22,939 nt of DNA from Alectryocaccomicrobium faecavium (GCA_018713425.1 DVOT01000056.1:1-22939); one strand, 5' to 3'. Positions 1-7,298 are shown, counted from the first letter of the stretch. Translations and numbers: made by a program. Notes: generated by a model from the letters alone, not told the origin.

Positions 1-1278
1 GCGCAAAATGTGCATCTGCTGGTGGGGATGAACGTCATCCTCTGCGCCGTGCTCATTATTCTGGTTCTCTTTTACAATTATCAGCCGCTCGCGCGGTTGG
101 TGAAAAAAATCGGCAGCCGAGACGCCGGGAGCAGCGCTTCTGAATTGGATTCCGTTTTGCATTCTTACACGGCCTTGGCGCATGAAAAAGGCAAACTCAA
201 CGTGGAATTGTATGAGAAAAACCTGATTCTCGCGGATAAATTGCTGGAGAACCTGCTGCGCGGACAGGAACTCAACCGCAGCGATTTGCGCCTGCTCCAG
301 CTCCACATGCCGTATTATCGCGTGATTTGCGCGCCGCTGCACAAAGTGCATAACATCTGCGATATCATCGAACGCAACGCGGTTGGCTCGCCCATCTATG
401 CCATTGAAATGTATATGGACGGCGTGTTGGCATTCGTTTGTGGCCTGCCCGACGATTCACAAACCAGCCTGGAAAAGCTGCTGGAAGCGATACGCGCGTT
501 GGTCGCCAACGCGGATGTGCCACTGGGCTATTCACCAGCCTGCGCGTCGCCCGAAATGCTCTTTGCCGCCTATCGCAAAGCAAAGGCGGCTCTTCCCGCA
601 GAAGAAAACTCGACAGGAGACGCTGTGCCAGAAACCTCCGCACTCCTGGTGGACGATTCGCCAGAAACGCAAGCCAAGCTGACCAACGCCATGAAATGCG
701 GCAACGACTTTATGGTGCGCTTTGCCGATGCGTCTCTTCGTGCCATTGCGCAGCAGAATTCCGCCGCGCTCCGGCGCTATGGCCTCTATCAATTGAGCGA
801 ACTGTATCGCAGGATTGGGCAAACCGTGGATATGCCGTTTAACGCCCAGCGATTGGCCGGCATATTGACCGATGCCAACGAGAACGCGGCGCGCGAAAAC
901 TTGCTTTCGCTCATCGCGGCGGCGCGCGAAGAACGCGCCAAACTGTTGGAGCAGCAAACCAGCGCCATCTCCTATGAACTCACAAAATACATTGGGGAAA
1001 ATTTCACAGATTCCCTCTTTGGCCTGAACGAATTGGCGGATCGCTTCGGCGTTTCCGTCTACACGGCGAGCCGCATGGTCAAAACGCTCACCGGCATCAA
1101 TTTCAAAAAATACCTTGGCGATTTGCGCATCGAACGTGCCAAAGACCTGCTGCTATCCACGGAAATGTCCGTTGCGGACGTGGCGCAGCGCTCTGGCTTT
1201 TCCTCCACCTCGTATTTCATCAAGGTGTTCAAGGAATCCGAGGGCACAACGCCCAGCCGCTTCCGCAGCGAAGGCTAG
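1..1278 (+). CDS. AraC-family transcriptional regulator, membrane-anchored, 5' end outside window
   Basis: The reading frame is open from base 1 (Ala-Gln-Asn precede the first possible GTG start at 10), so the gene starts upstream of the window. The visible part begins with a hydrophobic helix (about residues 6-23 counted from the GTG). A roughly 290-residue middle region follows, and the last ~100 residues form an AraC/XylS-type double helix-turn-helix. The second HTH carries the usual signature (SVADVAQRSGFSSTSYFIKV). Regulators of this shape usually have an N-terminal extracellular sensor between two membrane helices, and the helix seen here would be the second one. They typically control carbohydrate uptake genes in gut Firmicutes. 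The middle region is not a recognisable response-regulator receiver domain. What it senses and which genes it controls cannot be told from this window. The downstream yhcH-like gene has its own promoter. Confidence 0.85.
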   Translation, partial: AQNVHLLVGMNVILCAVLIILVLFYNYQPLARLVKKIGSRDAGSSASELDSVLHSYTALAHEKGKLNVELYEKNLILADKLLENLLRGQELNRSDLRLLQLHMPYYRVICAPLHKVHNICDIIERNAVGSPIYAIEMYMDGVLAFVCGLPDDSQTSLEKLLEAIRALVANADVPLGYSPACASPEMLFAAYRKAKAALPAEENSTGDAVPETSALLVDDSPETQAKLTNAMKCGNDFMVRFADASLRAIAQQNSAALRRYGLYQLSELYRRIGQTVDMPFNAQRLAGILTDANENAARENLLSLIAAAREERAKLLEQQTSAISYELTKYIGENFTDSLFGLNELADRFGVSVYTASRMVKTLTGINFKKYLGDLRIERAKDLLLSTEMSVADVAQRSGFSSTSYFIKVFKESEGTTPSRFRSEG

Positions 1279-1353
1279 CAAAATGAAACGCGCTATCCAA
1301 CCCGCCTTTGGCAGTTTTGCGCCCTTTTTCTCCTCTTTCCCCTACTTTGCATC

Positions 1354-1382
1354 TTGCCATTTCGCGCAAAATGTGGTATGAT
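1354..1382 (+). promoter_or_regulatory. Sigma-A-type promoter for the YhcH-family gene
   Basis: A -35 box TTGCCA (1354-1359) and a -10 box TATGAT (1377-1382) are separated by 17 bp. The predicted start is near 1389, about 34 bases before the ATG. This makes the gene independent of the AraC-type gene upstream. Confidence 0.65.
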
Positions 1383-1393
1383 AGCCCAAAAAG

Positions 1394-1409
1394 TGCGGTG
1401 TATACCGCA
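1394..1409. promoter_or_regulatory. Palindromic operator candidate in the yhcH leader
   Basis: The perfect dyad TGCGGT/ACCGCA flanks the central GTAT and lies just downstream of the predicted transcription start, immediately before the ribosome site. Its GTATAC core resembles GntR-type operators (family knowledge). Which protein binds it is unknown. Confidence 0.4.
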
Positions 1410-1422
1410 AAAGGAGAAAGGC

Positions 1423-1875
1423 ATGATTTACGACCGTTTGGAGCATATTGGCCGCTATCGTGGGTTGGGCGCGCATTTGGATAGAGCGATCGATTTTCTA
1501 ACCAAGGCGGATGTGGCTTTGCTCACTGGACGCGGGGAAATCGATGGGGATCGCGTGTATTATATGGAGCAGAACCCGCAGTTGCGCGCGTTGCAAGACG
1601 CAAAGTGGGAACGGCATGAGCGCTATATCGACATTCAGATCGCCCTGACAGAGGGAGAAGAAATCTACGCCTGCCCCATGGAAGACGTGGAGGATTGGAG
1701 CGCATTCGACGCGCAGAAGGATTGCGCGTTCTCTGAACAAGGCGCAAAAGGCGCGCGCCTGGCCATGCAAAGCGGCGCGTTCGCCATCTTTTTCCCGCAC
1801 GACGCGCATATGCCCTGTGTGCGCGCGGGCGCGGCGGAAACCACGCGCAAAATCGTGGTGAAGGTGCTGGCGTAA
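1423..1875 (+). CDS. YhcH/YjgK/YiaL family protein (cupin-like sugar anomerase/isomerase family)
   Basis: The product is 150 residues, the usual length for this family, which includes E. coli YhcH, YiaL and the EbgC beta subunit. These are small beta-barrel, metal-binding proteins tied to sialic acid and other sugar catabolism, with proposed anomerase or epimerase roles. Visible family features are the HERYIDIQ block (residues 65-72) and the PHDAHMP block (residues 125-131), whose histidines are probable metal ligands. An upstream in-frame ATG exists at 1354, but it lies inside the -35 box. The start at 1423 has an AGGAGA ribosome site at the right distance. It is a single-gene unit with its own promoter and palindromic leader. 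The physiological sugar is not known. Confidence 0.85.
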   Translation: MIYDRLEHIGRYRGLGAHLDRAIDFLTKADVALLTGRGEIDGDRVYYMEQNPQLRALQDAKWERHERYIDIQIALTEGEEIYACPMEDVEDWSAFDAQKDCAFSEQGAKGARLAMQSGAFAIFFPHDAHMPCVRAGAAETTRKIVVKVLA

Positions 1876-1923
1876 ACAACAGAAAGGCAAAGGGATGCCG
1901 CGGGTTAGCCAACGGGTAACGCG

Positions 1924-1961
1924 ACTGCTTGGCGGACGCAAGCGCCTGGCAGTAGGGTTTT
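1924..1961 (+). terminator. Possible weak terminator after the YhcH-family gene
   Basis: Arms 1924-1934 and 1943-1953 can form an 11-bp stem with one mismatch and one wobble around an 8-base loop, followed by AGGGTTTT. The T-run is short and not adjacent to the stem. The 1876-2067 stretch shows no other convincing feature or gene. Confidence 0.3.
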
Positions 1962-2067
1962 GTGGATATGCTCTGCAAATCTTCACGCTCTGCCTGGGCG
2001 CTCCCCCATTCGCTCGCCTTTCTATGAATAGCGCGCAAAAAACGTTGCGGAAATCGCTTGCCAACGC

Positions 2068-2096
2068 TTGCAATTTTACATAGCAAATGATATACT
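2068..2096 (+). promoter_or_regulatory. Strong sigma-A-type promoter for scfA
   Basis: TTGCAA (2068-2073) and TATACT (2091-2096) are 17 bp apart. The predicted start near 2103 leaves a leader of about 30 bases before the SCIFF peptide gene. Confidence 0.7.
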
Positions 2097-2132
2097 GAAC
2101 TGGTATGAAACTAGCGCAAGAGGTGAATTGAA

Positions 2133-2270
2133 ATGAAGCATATTCAAACGATCCAAAAGCCCTGCCTGGCCCAGAGCGCCAAAACCGGCGGCTGCGGCGA
2201 ATGCCAGGCCTCCTGCCAGTCTGCTTGCAAAACGAGCTGCACCGTAGCCAACCAGAGCTGCAAGAAGTAA
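2133..2270 (+). CDS. scfA: SCIFF ribosomally made peptide precursor (six-cysteines-in-forty-five family)
   Basis: This is a 45-residue ribosomal peptide with the SCIFF layout: MKHIQTI at the N-terminus, then a cysteine-rich core containing GGCGECQASCQSACKTSC, then VANQSC near the end. SCIFF peptides are the substrates of a radical SAM/SPASM maturase that installs a Cys-to-Thr thioether. In the studied homologue the link joins Cys32 and Thr37, and both residues are present here at the same positions. The protein has seven cysteines (11, 21, 24, 28, 32, 36, 43) rather than six; Cys11 is extra. The start has an AAGAGGTG ribosome site. The gene sits directly upstream of its maturase, separated by an intrinsic terminator. 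The cellular role of mature SCIFF is unknown. Confidence 0.95.
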   Translation: MKHIQTIQKPCLAQSAKTGGCGECQASCQSACKTSCTVANQSCKK

Positions 2271-2291
2271 GGAAAGTAGCTGGAAAACGCG

Positions 2292-2323
2292 TTCTTCGCG
2301 GCCTTTGCCGCGAAGAATTTTTT
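2292..2323 (+). terminator. Intrinsic terminator/attenuator between scfA and scfB
   Basis: A perfect 11-bp GC-rich stem (2292-2302 with 2307-2317) with a 4-base loop is followed at once by six T residues (2318-2323). No separate promoter is obvious before scfB, so scfB transcription probably depends on partial read-through. Confidence 0.85.
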
Positions 2324-2355
2324 CTGAATAGCACCAATTTGGGGAGAGGTACACC

Positions 2356-3699
2356 ATGCTGCACACATTTAAGGCGCTCGACCGCTACATCGCCATGGAC
2401 GCGGACAGCGGCGCAGTGCATCTGCTGGATGAAATGGCTTTTGATGCGCTCAATGCCATTCAGGCGGGCGATGTGGCTCCGCTATACCAAAAATACGATG
2501 AAGCCGATGTGCGCGAATTGCTCGGCGAAATTGAAGATCTCAAAGCACAGGGCGCGCTCTTTGCGGAACACGATTATTCCCACCTGGAAATCGAAAAGAG
2601 CGGCATCGTGAAGGCCATGTGCCTACACGCCGCGCACGATTGCAACCTGCGTTGCAAATATTGTTTCGCCTCCACGGGCGATTTTCATGGGCCGCGCGGC
2701 CTGCTGCCCGTGGAAACGGGCAAGCGCGCGCTGGATTGGCTTGTGGCGCATTCCGGCAACCGCAAAAATTTGGAAGTCGATTTCTTTGGCGGCGAGCCGC
2801 TGATGAATTTCGGCGCGCTGAAAGAGATCGTGGCCTATGGCCGGGAAATCGAAAAGCGCACAGGGAAAGTTTTCTGGTTCACGACCACCACCAACTGCAT
2901 TGGCCTCACAGACGAAGTGGCCGATTATCTAAACGAAGAAATGCACAATGTCGTACTCTCCATAGACGGGCGGCGGGAAGTACACGATTTCATGCGTCCA
3001 ACCATCAATGGCAAGGGGAGCTATGACCTGGTGCTGAAAAACGCGCTCGCCTTTGCGAAAAAGCGCGGCGATAAGAGCTATTACGTGCGCGGCACGTTCA
3101 CGGCGCGCAATTTGGATTTCGCGAACGACGTGTTCGCCCTGGCCGACGCGGGCTTTGAGCAGATCTCCATCGAACCGGTGGTGTTGCCCAGCGATTCGCC
3201 CTACGCGCTCACTGAGGACATGTTGCCCACCATTTTCGCGGAATACGACCGGCTCGCGGCGGAATACATCAAGCGTCGCCGGGATGGTCGTTGGTTCAAT
3301 TTCTTCCACTTTATGGTGGATCTCGACCACGGCCCCTGCGTGAAAAAGCGCGTGAAAGGCTGCGGCGCGGGCGGCGAATATGTGGCCGTGACGCCGGAAG
3401 GCGATATCTATCCTTGCCACCAGTTCGTGGGGCGGCCAGGCTTCCGCATGGGCAGCGTGCTCAATGAAGAATTTGATACCGCCATGCAAAGCCGCTTTGA
3501 GGACAACTGCCTGCTCACCAAGCCGCAGTGTTCTTCCTGCTGGGCGCGCTTCTATTGCGGCGGCGGCTGCTCCGCCAACGCGCAAGCCTTCAGCGGCGAC
3601 ATCCGCGTGCCTTATTCCATGGAATGCCAGTTGGAAAAGAAGCGCCTGGAATGCGCGCTGGCCATCGCTGCCATCGAGCGCGAAGCCGCGGCGCAATAG
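2356..3699 (+). CDS. scfB: SCIFF maturase, radical SAM/SPASM thioether-forming enzyme
   Basis: The 447-residue product fits the SCIFF radical SAM maturase family. An N-terminal ~80 residues (probable peptide-recognition domain) precede the radical SAM core with CNLRCKYC (Cys96, 100, 103 binding the SAM [4Fe-4S] cluster) and the GGEP motif (145-148). The C-terminal SPASM domain supplies further cysteines (328, 336, 354, 385, 392, 395, 401, 405, 424) for two auxiliary clusters. In characterised homologues the enzyme abstracts a hydrogen from a threonine of the precursor and forms a Cys-Thr thioether. The ATG follows a GGGGAGAGG ribosome site. It lies 85 bases after scfA, behind a terminator, as expected if catalyst is needed in smaller amounts than substrate. 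No exporter or protease gene is adjacent. Confidence 0.95.
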   Translation: MLHTFKALDRYIAMDADSGAVHLLDEMAFDALNAIQAGDVAPLYQKYDEADVRELLGEIEDLKAQGALFAEHDYSHLEIEKSGIVKAMCLHAAHDCNLRCKYCFASTGDFHGPRGLLPVETGKRALDWLVAHSGNRKNLEVDFFGGEPLMNFGALKEIVAYGREIEKRTGKVFWFTTTTNCIGLTDEVADYLNEEMHNVVLSIDGRREVHDFMRPTINGKGSYDLVLKNALAFAKKRGDKSYYVRGTFTARNLDFANDVFALADAGFEQISIEPVVLPSDSPYALTEDMLPTIFAEYDRLAAEYIKRRRDGRWFNFFHFMVDLDHGPCVKKRVKGCGAGGEYVAVTPEGDIYPCHQFVGRPGFRMGSVLNEEFDTAMQSRFEDNCLLTKPQCSSCWARFYCGGGCSANAQAFSGDIRVPYSMECQLEKKRLECALAIAAIEREAAAQ

Positions 3700-3731
3700 C
3701 GCATCTAGACGTTGATAAACCCGGCAACCCC

Positions 3732-3773
3732 TTCAAAAATGCAGGAATAAATTTCAATTCCTGCATTTTTGAA
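3732..3773. terminator. Bidirectional terminator between scfB and the threonine aldolase gene
   Basis: A perfect 17-bp inverted repeat (3732-3748 with 3757-3773) with an 8-base loop lies between two convergent genes. Each strand ends its 3' arm with a run of five T residues inside the stem, so it can stop transcription from both sides. Confidence 0.85.
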
Positions 3774-3804
3774 TGAGATATTGACTTTGCCTATGCTCGA
3801 ATCG

Positions 3805-4833
3805 TTAACGCGCGCTCGCGGGTTCGAGAATCTCGATCAGCGCGTCCACATCGGCCTCCTGCGTCGACCAGGAAGTCACAAACCGCCATACGCTTTCCCC
3901 ATCTCCCAACGGCTGCGTGCGCTGGAACTGCGCGCGCTTCATCAAGCGCTGCGCCGTATCGTCCCGCATGATGGGAAAAAGCTGATTGGAAACGGGAGGA
4001 TACAGGAATTCATATCCCTTGGCCGCCAAGCCGCGGGCCAATTTTTGCGCCATGGCATTGGCATGCGCCGCCATATCGAAATACAGATTGTCTTGGAACA
4101 ACGCTGCGAATTGCGCGCCCAGCAGCCATCCCTTTGCCAGCATAGCGCCGCGCTGTTTCATGATATAACGGAAATCGCGCGTAAGCGCGGGATTGACGAG
4201 CACCATGGCTTCGCCAAACAAAGCGCCGTTCTTGGTGCCGCCAATGGTAAACGCGTCCGCACAGCGTGCGAGCGTTTGCAGCGAAGCGCCGCCCGCGGCT
4301 ATGGCGCTGCCCATCCGCGCGCCGTCCACGTAGAGCAAAAGCTCGTTTTCCCGGCAACACGCGCCAATGGCCTCGATTTCCGCCTCTGTATAGACCGTTC
4401 CCACCTCTGTGGTGTTGGAAATATACACCAGGGCGGGCTTTACCATATGTTCGTCAGCATGCGCCGCCAGCACGATCTCAATGCCTTCGCGCGTCACTTT
4501 CCCATCAGGGGCGGGAATGCCCAGCACCTTGTGGCCCGTCGCCTCCACGGCTCCGGTTTCATGCACATTGATGTGCCCCGTTTCCGCGCAAATCGCCGCC
4601 TCATGCGGCCGCAGCGCGGCGGCGATCAGCAGCAAATTGGCCTGCGTGCCGCCGACCAAAAAATGCACCTGCGCCTGTGGCGCGCCGCACATCTCCCGAA
4701 TGCACTCGGCCGCGGCGCGGCAATCTGCGTCCATGCCATAGCCCGTGGTTGCCCGCAGGTTGATGGCCTGCAAAGCCTCTAGCACGCGCGGATGCGCGCC
4801 CGTCGTATAATCACTGGAAAAGCAAAGCATCAT
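3805..4833 (-). CDS. ltaE: Low-specificity threonine aldolase family protein (PLP-dependent)
   Basis: The 342-residue product matches the beta-eliminating lyase/threonine aldolase fold, which splits L-threonine or L-allo-threonine into glycine and acetaldehyde using PLP. Visible features are the N-terminal FSSDYTTGAHP, the GGTQANLL phosphate-binding stretch (61-68), the cofactor-contacting Asp170 in YVDGAR, and the PLP lysine Lys201 in IGGTKNG. It is the last gene of a four-gene minus-strand unit. Its first ATG overlaps the nitroreductase stop codon as ATGA, implying translational coupling; a second ATG follows directly. A perfect terminator hairpin lies just beyond its end. The exact substrate could be another beta-hydroxy amino acid. 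Confidence 0.9.
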   Translation of the reverse strand: MMLCFSSDYTTGAHPRVLEALQAINLRATTGYGMDADCRAAAECIREMCGAPQAQVHFLVGGTQANLLLIAAALRPHEAAICAETGHINVHETGAVEATGHKVLGIPAPDGKVTREGIEIVLAAHADEHMVKPALVYISNTTEVGTVYTEAEIEAIGACCRENELLLYVDGARMGSAIAAGGASLQTLARCADAFTIGGTKNGALFGEAMVLVNPALTRDFRYIMKQRGAMLAKGWLLGAQFAALFQDNLYFDMAAHANAMAQKLARGLAAKGYEFLYPPVSNQLFPIMRDDTAQRLMKRAQFQRTQPLGDGESVWRFVTSWSTQEADVDALIEILEPASAR

Positions 4834-5369
4834 TCTTCCACAAAGCGCGCGATCTCCGCAAACGGCTTGCGCTTTTTCTCGCGCGGCTCTTTCTCCTCTC
4901 TTGCGTATCCTATGGCGACCACCGCGCGCACCCGCGCGCCCGAATTTAAGTTTAGCAGTTTTCGCAGCGCCTCTTCATCAAACCAGCCAATGATGCAGGT
5001 GGAAAGCCCCTGCGCCGTAGCCGCCAGGCACAAATAGGCAATGGCAATGCCCGTATCCGTCTGCGCAAAATGCTGGTGCTTGAATTTGCCGCCCACAACG
5101 GCGGACAAATTGGCTTTTTCCTCGCAAACTACGATAAAGGCCGGGCAACGGTCGGTAAATTTGTTCATGCCCATGCCTTGCAGGCACTTGGCGACCGCTT
5201 TGGCCGTGCGCGCCCCGGTTACCGCCGTAAAGCTCCAGGGCTGGCTATTGCACGCGGACGGTGCCAGCCGCGCCGCCTGCATCACGGCTTCCAGCTTTTC
5301 CTTTTCCACGGGTTTTTCCGAAAAATCCCGGCAACTTTCCCGCCGGAGGGCCAATTCCATAAAATCCAT
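4830..5369 (-). CDS. Nitroreductase-family FMN oxidoreductase
   Basis: The 179-residue product has the nitroreductase fold signatures: RRESCRDFSEKPV near the N-terminus (FMN phosphate contact), APSACNSQPW around residues 36-45, and a GIAIAYLCLAATAQGL helix, with the C-terminal GYAREEKEP typical of the family. Members reduce nitro compounds, quinones or flavins with NAD(P)H, and the physiological substrate is usually unknown. The start at 5369 is preferred over an ATG six codons upstream because the GAGGAGGAG ribosome site lies between them. It sits 20 bp after the phosphorylase gene and overlaps the aldolase by 4 bp. Its role in this operon is not clear from sequence. Confidence 0.88.
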   Translation of the reverse strand: MDFMELALRRESCRDFSEKPVEKEKLEAVMQAARLAPSACNSQPWSFTAVTGARTAKAVAKCLQGMGMNKFTDRCPAFIVVCEEKANLSAVVGGKFKHQHFAQTDTGIAIAYLCLAATAQGLSTCIIGWFDEEALRKLLNLNSGARVRAVVAIGYAREEKEPREKKRKPFAEIARFVEE

Positions 5370-5389
5370 ATTCTCCTCCTCTATCATTG

Positions 5390-6682
5390 TTATATGCTTG
5401 CGTAGATCAACGGCGGCGCAATCACCGGTTCCTGGGAAAGCACAACCGCGCCGCGTACAAACTCCGCGGCGGTTTGGGTATTCGAATGGCTGGAAACATG
5501 CAAATGGGCCAGCGGTTCCCCCGCGTCAATCCACTCGCCGATGCGCTTGGCCATCACAATTCCCACCGCCGGATCGATCGGATCTTCCTTGCGAATGCGC
5601 CCCGCGCCCAGCAAAAGCGAAGCGCGGCCAATTTCGCTTGCGGTTACCGATTGAATATAGCCGCTTTGCGCGGCGCAGACCGGAAGCACCGCTTCCGCCT
5701 GTGGCAGGAGGGAAACATCCTCTGTCACGCGCGGGTCGCCGCCCAAAGCGGCGATCATCTGCGCCAATTTTTTCAGCCCCGCGCCGCTTTCCAGCGCAGC
5801 CGTCAACTTTGTCCTTCCCTCCGGAATTCCCGCCAGCGCGAGCATTTTCGCGCCGATTTCCAGAGAAATTTCTTTGAGCGCGCCGCCCGCCTGCCCGGAA
5901 AGAATTTCTATGGCTTCCCGTACTTCCAACGCGTTGCCCACGTTCATGCCCAGCGGCTGGTTCATATCGGTCACAAGCGCGCAAAAGCGCCTGCCCGCCG
6001 CGTTGCCAATTTCCACCAGCATTTGCGCGAGCGTCTTCGCGTCCTCCAGCGTTTCCATCAGCGCGCCGCTGCCGCACTTCACATCCAACACGATATTCTG
6101 CGCGCCGGAAGCGATCTTTTTGGACAAAATGGAAGAGACGATCAGCGGCATAGAATCCACCGTGGCCGTCACATCCCGCAGCGCGTACAGCACCTTATCC
6201 GCCGGGGCCAGATCCCCCGTCTGCGAAATGATCGCGCAACCAATCTCCTCCACGGTTCGCAAAAAGCGCGTCTCCTCCATCGCGGTGCATAGGCCGGGAA
6301 TGGATTCCAGCTTGTCCAGCGTGCCGCCCGTGAATCCCAGCCCGCGGCCGGACATTTTTGCCACCTTCGCGCCGCACGCGGCGACCAGCGGCACCAAAAT
6401 CAGCGAAGTCGTGTCCCCCACTCCGCCCGTGGAATGCTTGTCGACGGTGGGGCCGCTCAGGCAAGAGAGATCCAGTATGTCGCCAGAATGCGCCATTTCC
6501 ATGGTAAGACAGCGGGTTTCCGCCTTTGTCATCCCTTGAATGCAAATGGCCATTAACAAGGCGGAAATCTGGTAATCTGCAAAGGTTCCATCCACCACGC
6601 CGCGCACGAACGCGGCGATTTCTGCATTGGACAACTCAGCGCCCAGCCGCTTTTTGCGGATGATTTCTACAGGTGTGGGCAC
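5390..6682 (-). CDS. pdp: Pyrimidine-nucleoside (thymidine) phosphorylase
   Basis: The 430-residue product is the usual length for PyNP/DeoA enzymes, which convert uridine or (deoxy)thymidine plus phosphate to free base and (deoxy)ribose-1-phosphate. The family signature SGRGLGFTGGTLDKLES lies at residues 111-127, and the phosphate-binding KHSTGGVGD at 82-90. The GTG at 6682 is preferred as start because GGAGGG lies seven bases upstream; an in-frame TTG at 6697 would place the ribosome site inside the gene. The start lies inside the 3' end of the DNA glycosylase gene (16-bp overlap), so the two are translationally linked. PyNP versus strict thymidine phosphorylase (DeoA) cannot be separated by eye. 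Confidence 0.92.
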   Translation of the reverse strand: MPTPVEIIRKKRLGAELSNAEIAAFVRGVVDGTFADYQISALLMAICIQGMTKAETRCLTMEMAHSGDILDLSCLSGPTVDKHSTGGVGDTTSLILVPLVAACGAKVAKMSGRGLGFTGGTLDKLESIPGLCTAMEETRFLRTVEEIGCAIISQTGDLAPADKVLYALRDVTATVDSMPLIVSSILSKKIASGAQNIVLDVKCGSGALMETLEDAKTLAQMLVEIGNAAGRRFCALVTDMNQPLGMNVGNALEVREAIEILSGQAGGALKEISLEIGAKMLALAGIPEGRTKLTAALESGAGLKKLAQMIAALGGDPRVTEDVSLLPQAEAVLPVCAAQSGYIQSVTASEIGRASLLLGAGRIRKEDPIDPAVGIVMAKRIGEWIDAGEPLAHLHVSSHSNTQTAAEFVRGAVVLSQEPVIAPPLIYASI

Positions 6683-7152
6683 AACGCATCCCTCCAAGCG
6701 AAAAGTTTTTGTTCAAACGGCAATGTATACGCCGGACTGGTGCTCGGCAAAACCAAGCACGTTTTTTCCTTGGCCAATTGAGGAAAATAGCGATGAAACA
6801 AGCGGCCCGCTGCCTGCCCATTGAGCAAAATTTTTTCAATGGGATATTGACGCGCCAAAAGCGCAATATCGTTGGGGCGGACTGCGCGCATCGCGCTATC
6901 CAGGGAACCTTGCCTTTCGCAGCTTTGCGCCACATCCCACAACGCCAGGCCGCACCGCTCAATCAACTGCCTTTTTGTCGCGATATCGGTCGCCTGCATT
7001 CCATAAATTGCCGACAAAATCGGCCAAAATGCGTTGCGAGGATGCGCATAATAAAATTGCTCGCGCAGCGACTGTACAGAAGGCATGGTTCCCAAAATCA
7101 ACACTTTTGCCCGCTGAGAAACCACCGGCGCAAACGATTCGATTCGCTCCAT
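6667..7152 (-). CDS. DNA-deoxyinosine/uracil glycosylase (UDG superfamily)
   Basis: The 161-residue product belongs to the uracil-DNA glycosylase superfamily and most resembles the hypoxanthine-DNA glycosylase branch. Motif 1 is ILGTMPSVQSL (residues 19-29), followed by FYYAHPRNAFW (33-43), and motif 2 is LPSTSPAYT (135-143). Such enzymes remove deaminated bases, mainly hypoxanthine, from DNA and start base-excision repair. This branch lacks the active-site Asp of classical Ung, and Asn40 in HPRN is a conserved candidate (inference). It is the first gene of the four-gene minus-strand unit and has an extended -10 promoter just upstream. A GGGTGGT ribosome site precedes the ATG. Confidence 0.85.
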   Translation of the reverse strand: MERIESFAPVVSQRAKVLILGTMPSVQSLREQFYYAHPRNAFWPILSAIYGMQATDIATKRQLIERCGLALWDVAQSCERQGSLDSAMRAVRPNDIALLARQYPIEKILLNGQAAGRLFHRYFPQLAKEKTCLVLPSTSPAYTLPFEQKLFAWRDALCPHL

Positions 7153-7169
7153 TTTACCACCCGCCTTCT

Positions 7170-7178
7170 ATTATAGCA
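7170..7178 (-). promoter_or_regulatory. Extended -10 promoter for the glycosylase-phosphorylase-nitroreductase-aldolase operon
   Basis: On the minus strand the sequence TGCTATAAT gives a perfect -10 hexamer with the TGn extension. No good -35 box is present at 16-18 bp, which is acceptable for extended -10 promoters. The same nonamer precedes the UroD-like operon. Confidence 0.6.
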
Positions 7179-7206
7179 GAAATTTGGAAATTCCGGAACC
7201 GCGTAC

Positions 7207-7227
7207 CCATATTTAATAAAAATATGG
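7207..7227. promoter_or_regulatory. AT-rich inverted repeat between divergent promoters, operator candidate
   Basis: Perfect 8-bp arms CCATATTT and AAATATGG are separated by five bases. The repeat sits between the leftward extended -10 promoter and the rightward HAD-gene promoter, where a regulator could affect both. No binding protein can be assigned. Confidence 0.35.
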
Positions 7228-7238
7228 CACGCCAGAGC

Positions 7239-7267
7239 TTTCCAATGCGGCGCTTTTCGGGTATAAT
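7239..7267 (+). promoter_or_regulatory. Promoter for the HAD phosphatase gene
   Basis: TTTCCA (7239-7244) and a perfect TATAAT (7262-7267) are 17 bp apart, placing the start near 7274 and leaving a short leader of about 25 bases. Confidence 0.65.
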
Positions 7268-7298
7268 GGGAAAGGAATTCACAGAAAGGAAGATGCGC

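Noticed and set aside
1895..2083. Small plus-strand frame of 62 codons between the YhcH-family gene and scfA
   Set aside because: No proper ribosome site, no family resemblance, and its 3' end runs into the scfA promoter.
3769..4782. Long plus-strand frame of 337 codons opposite the threonine aldolase gene
   Set aside because: It mirrors the minus-strand aldolase, has no family resemblance, is rich in His/Arg as GC-rich shadows are, and starts inside the terminator stem.
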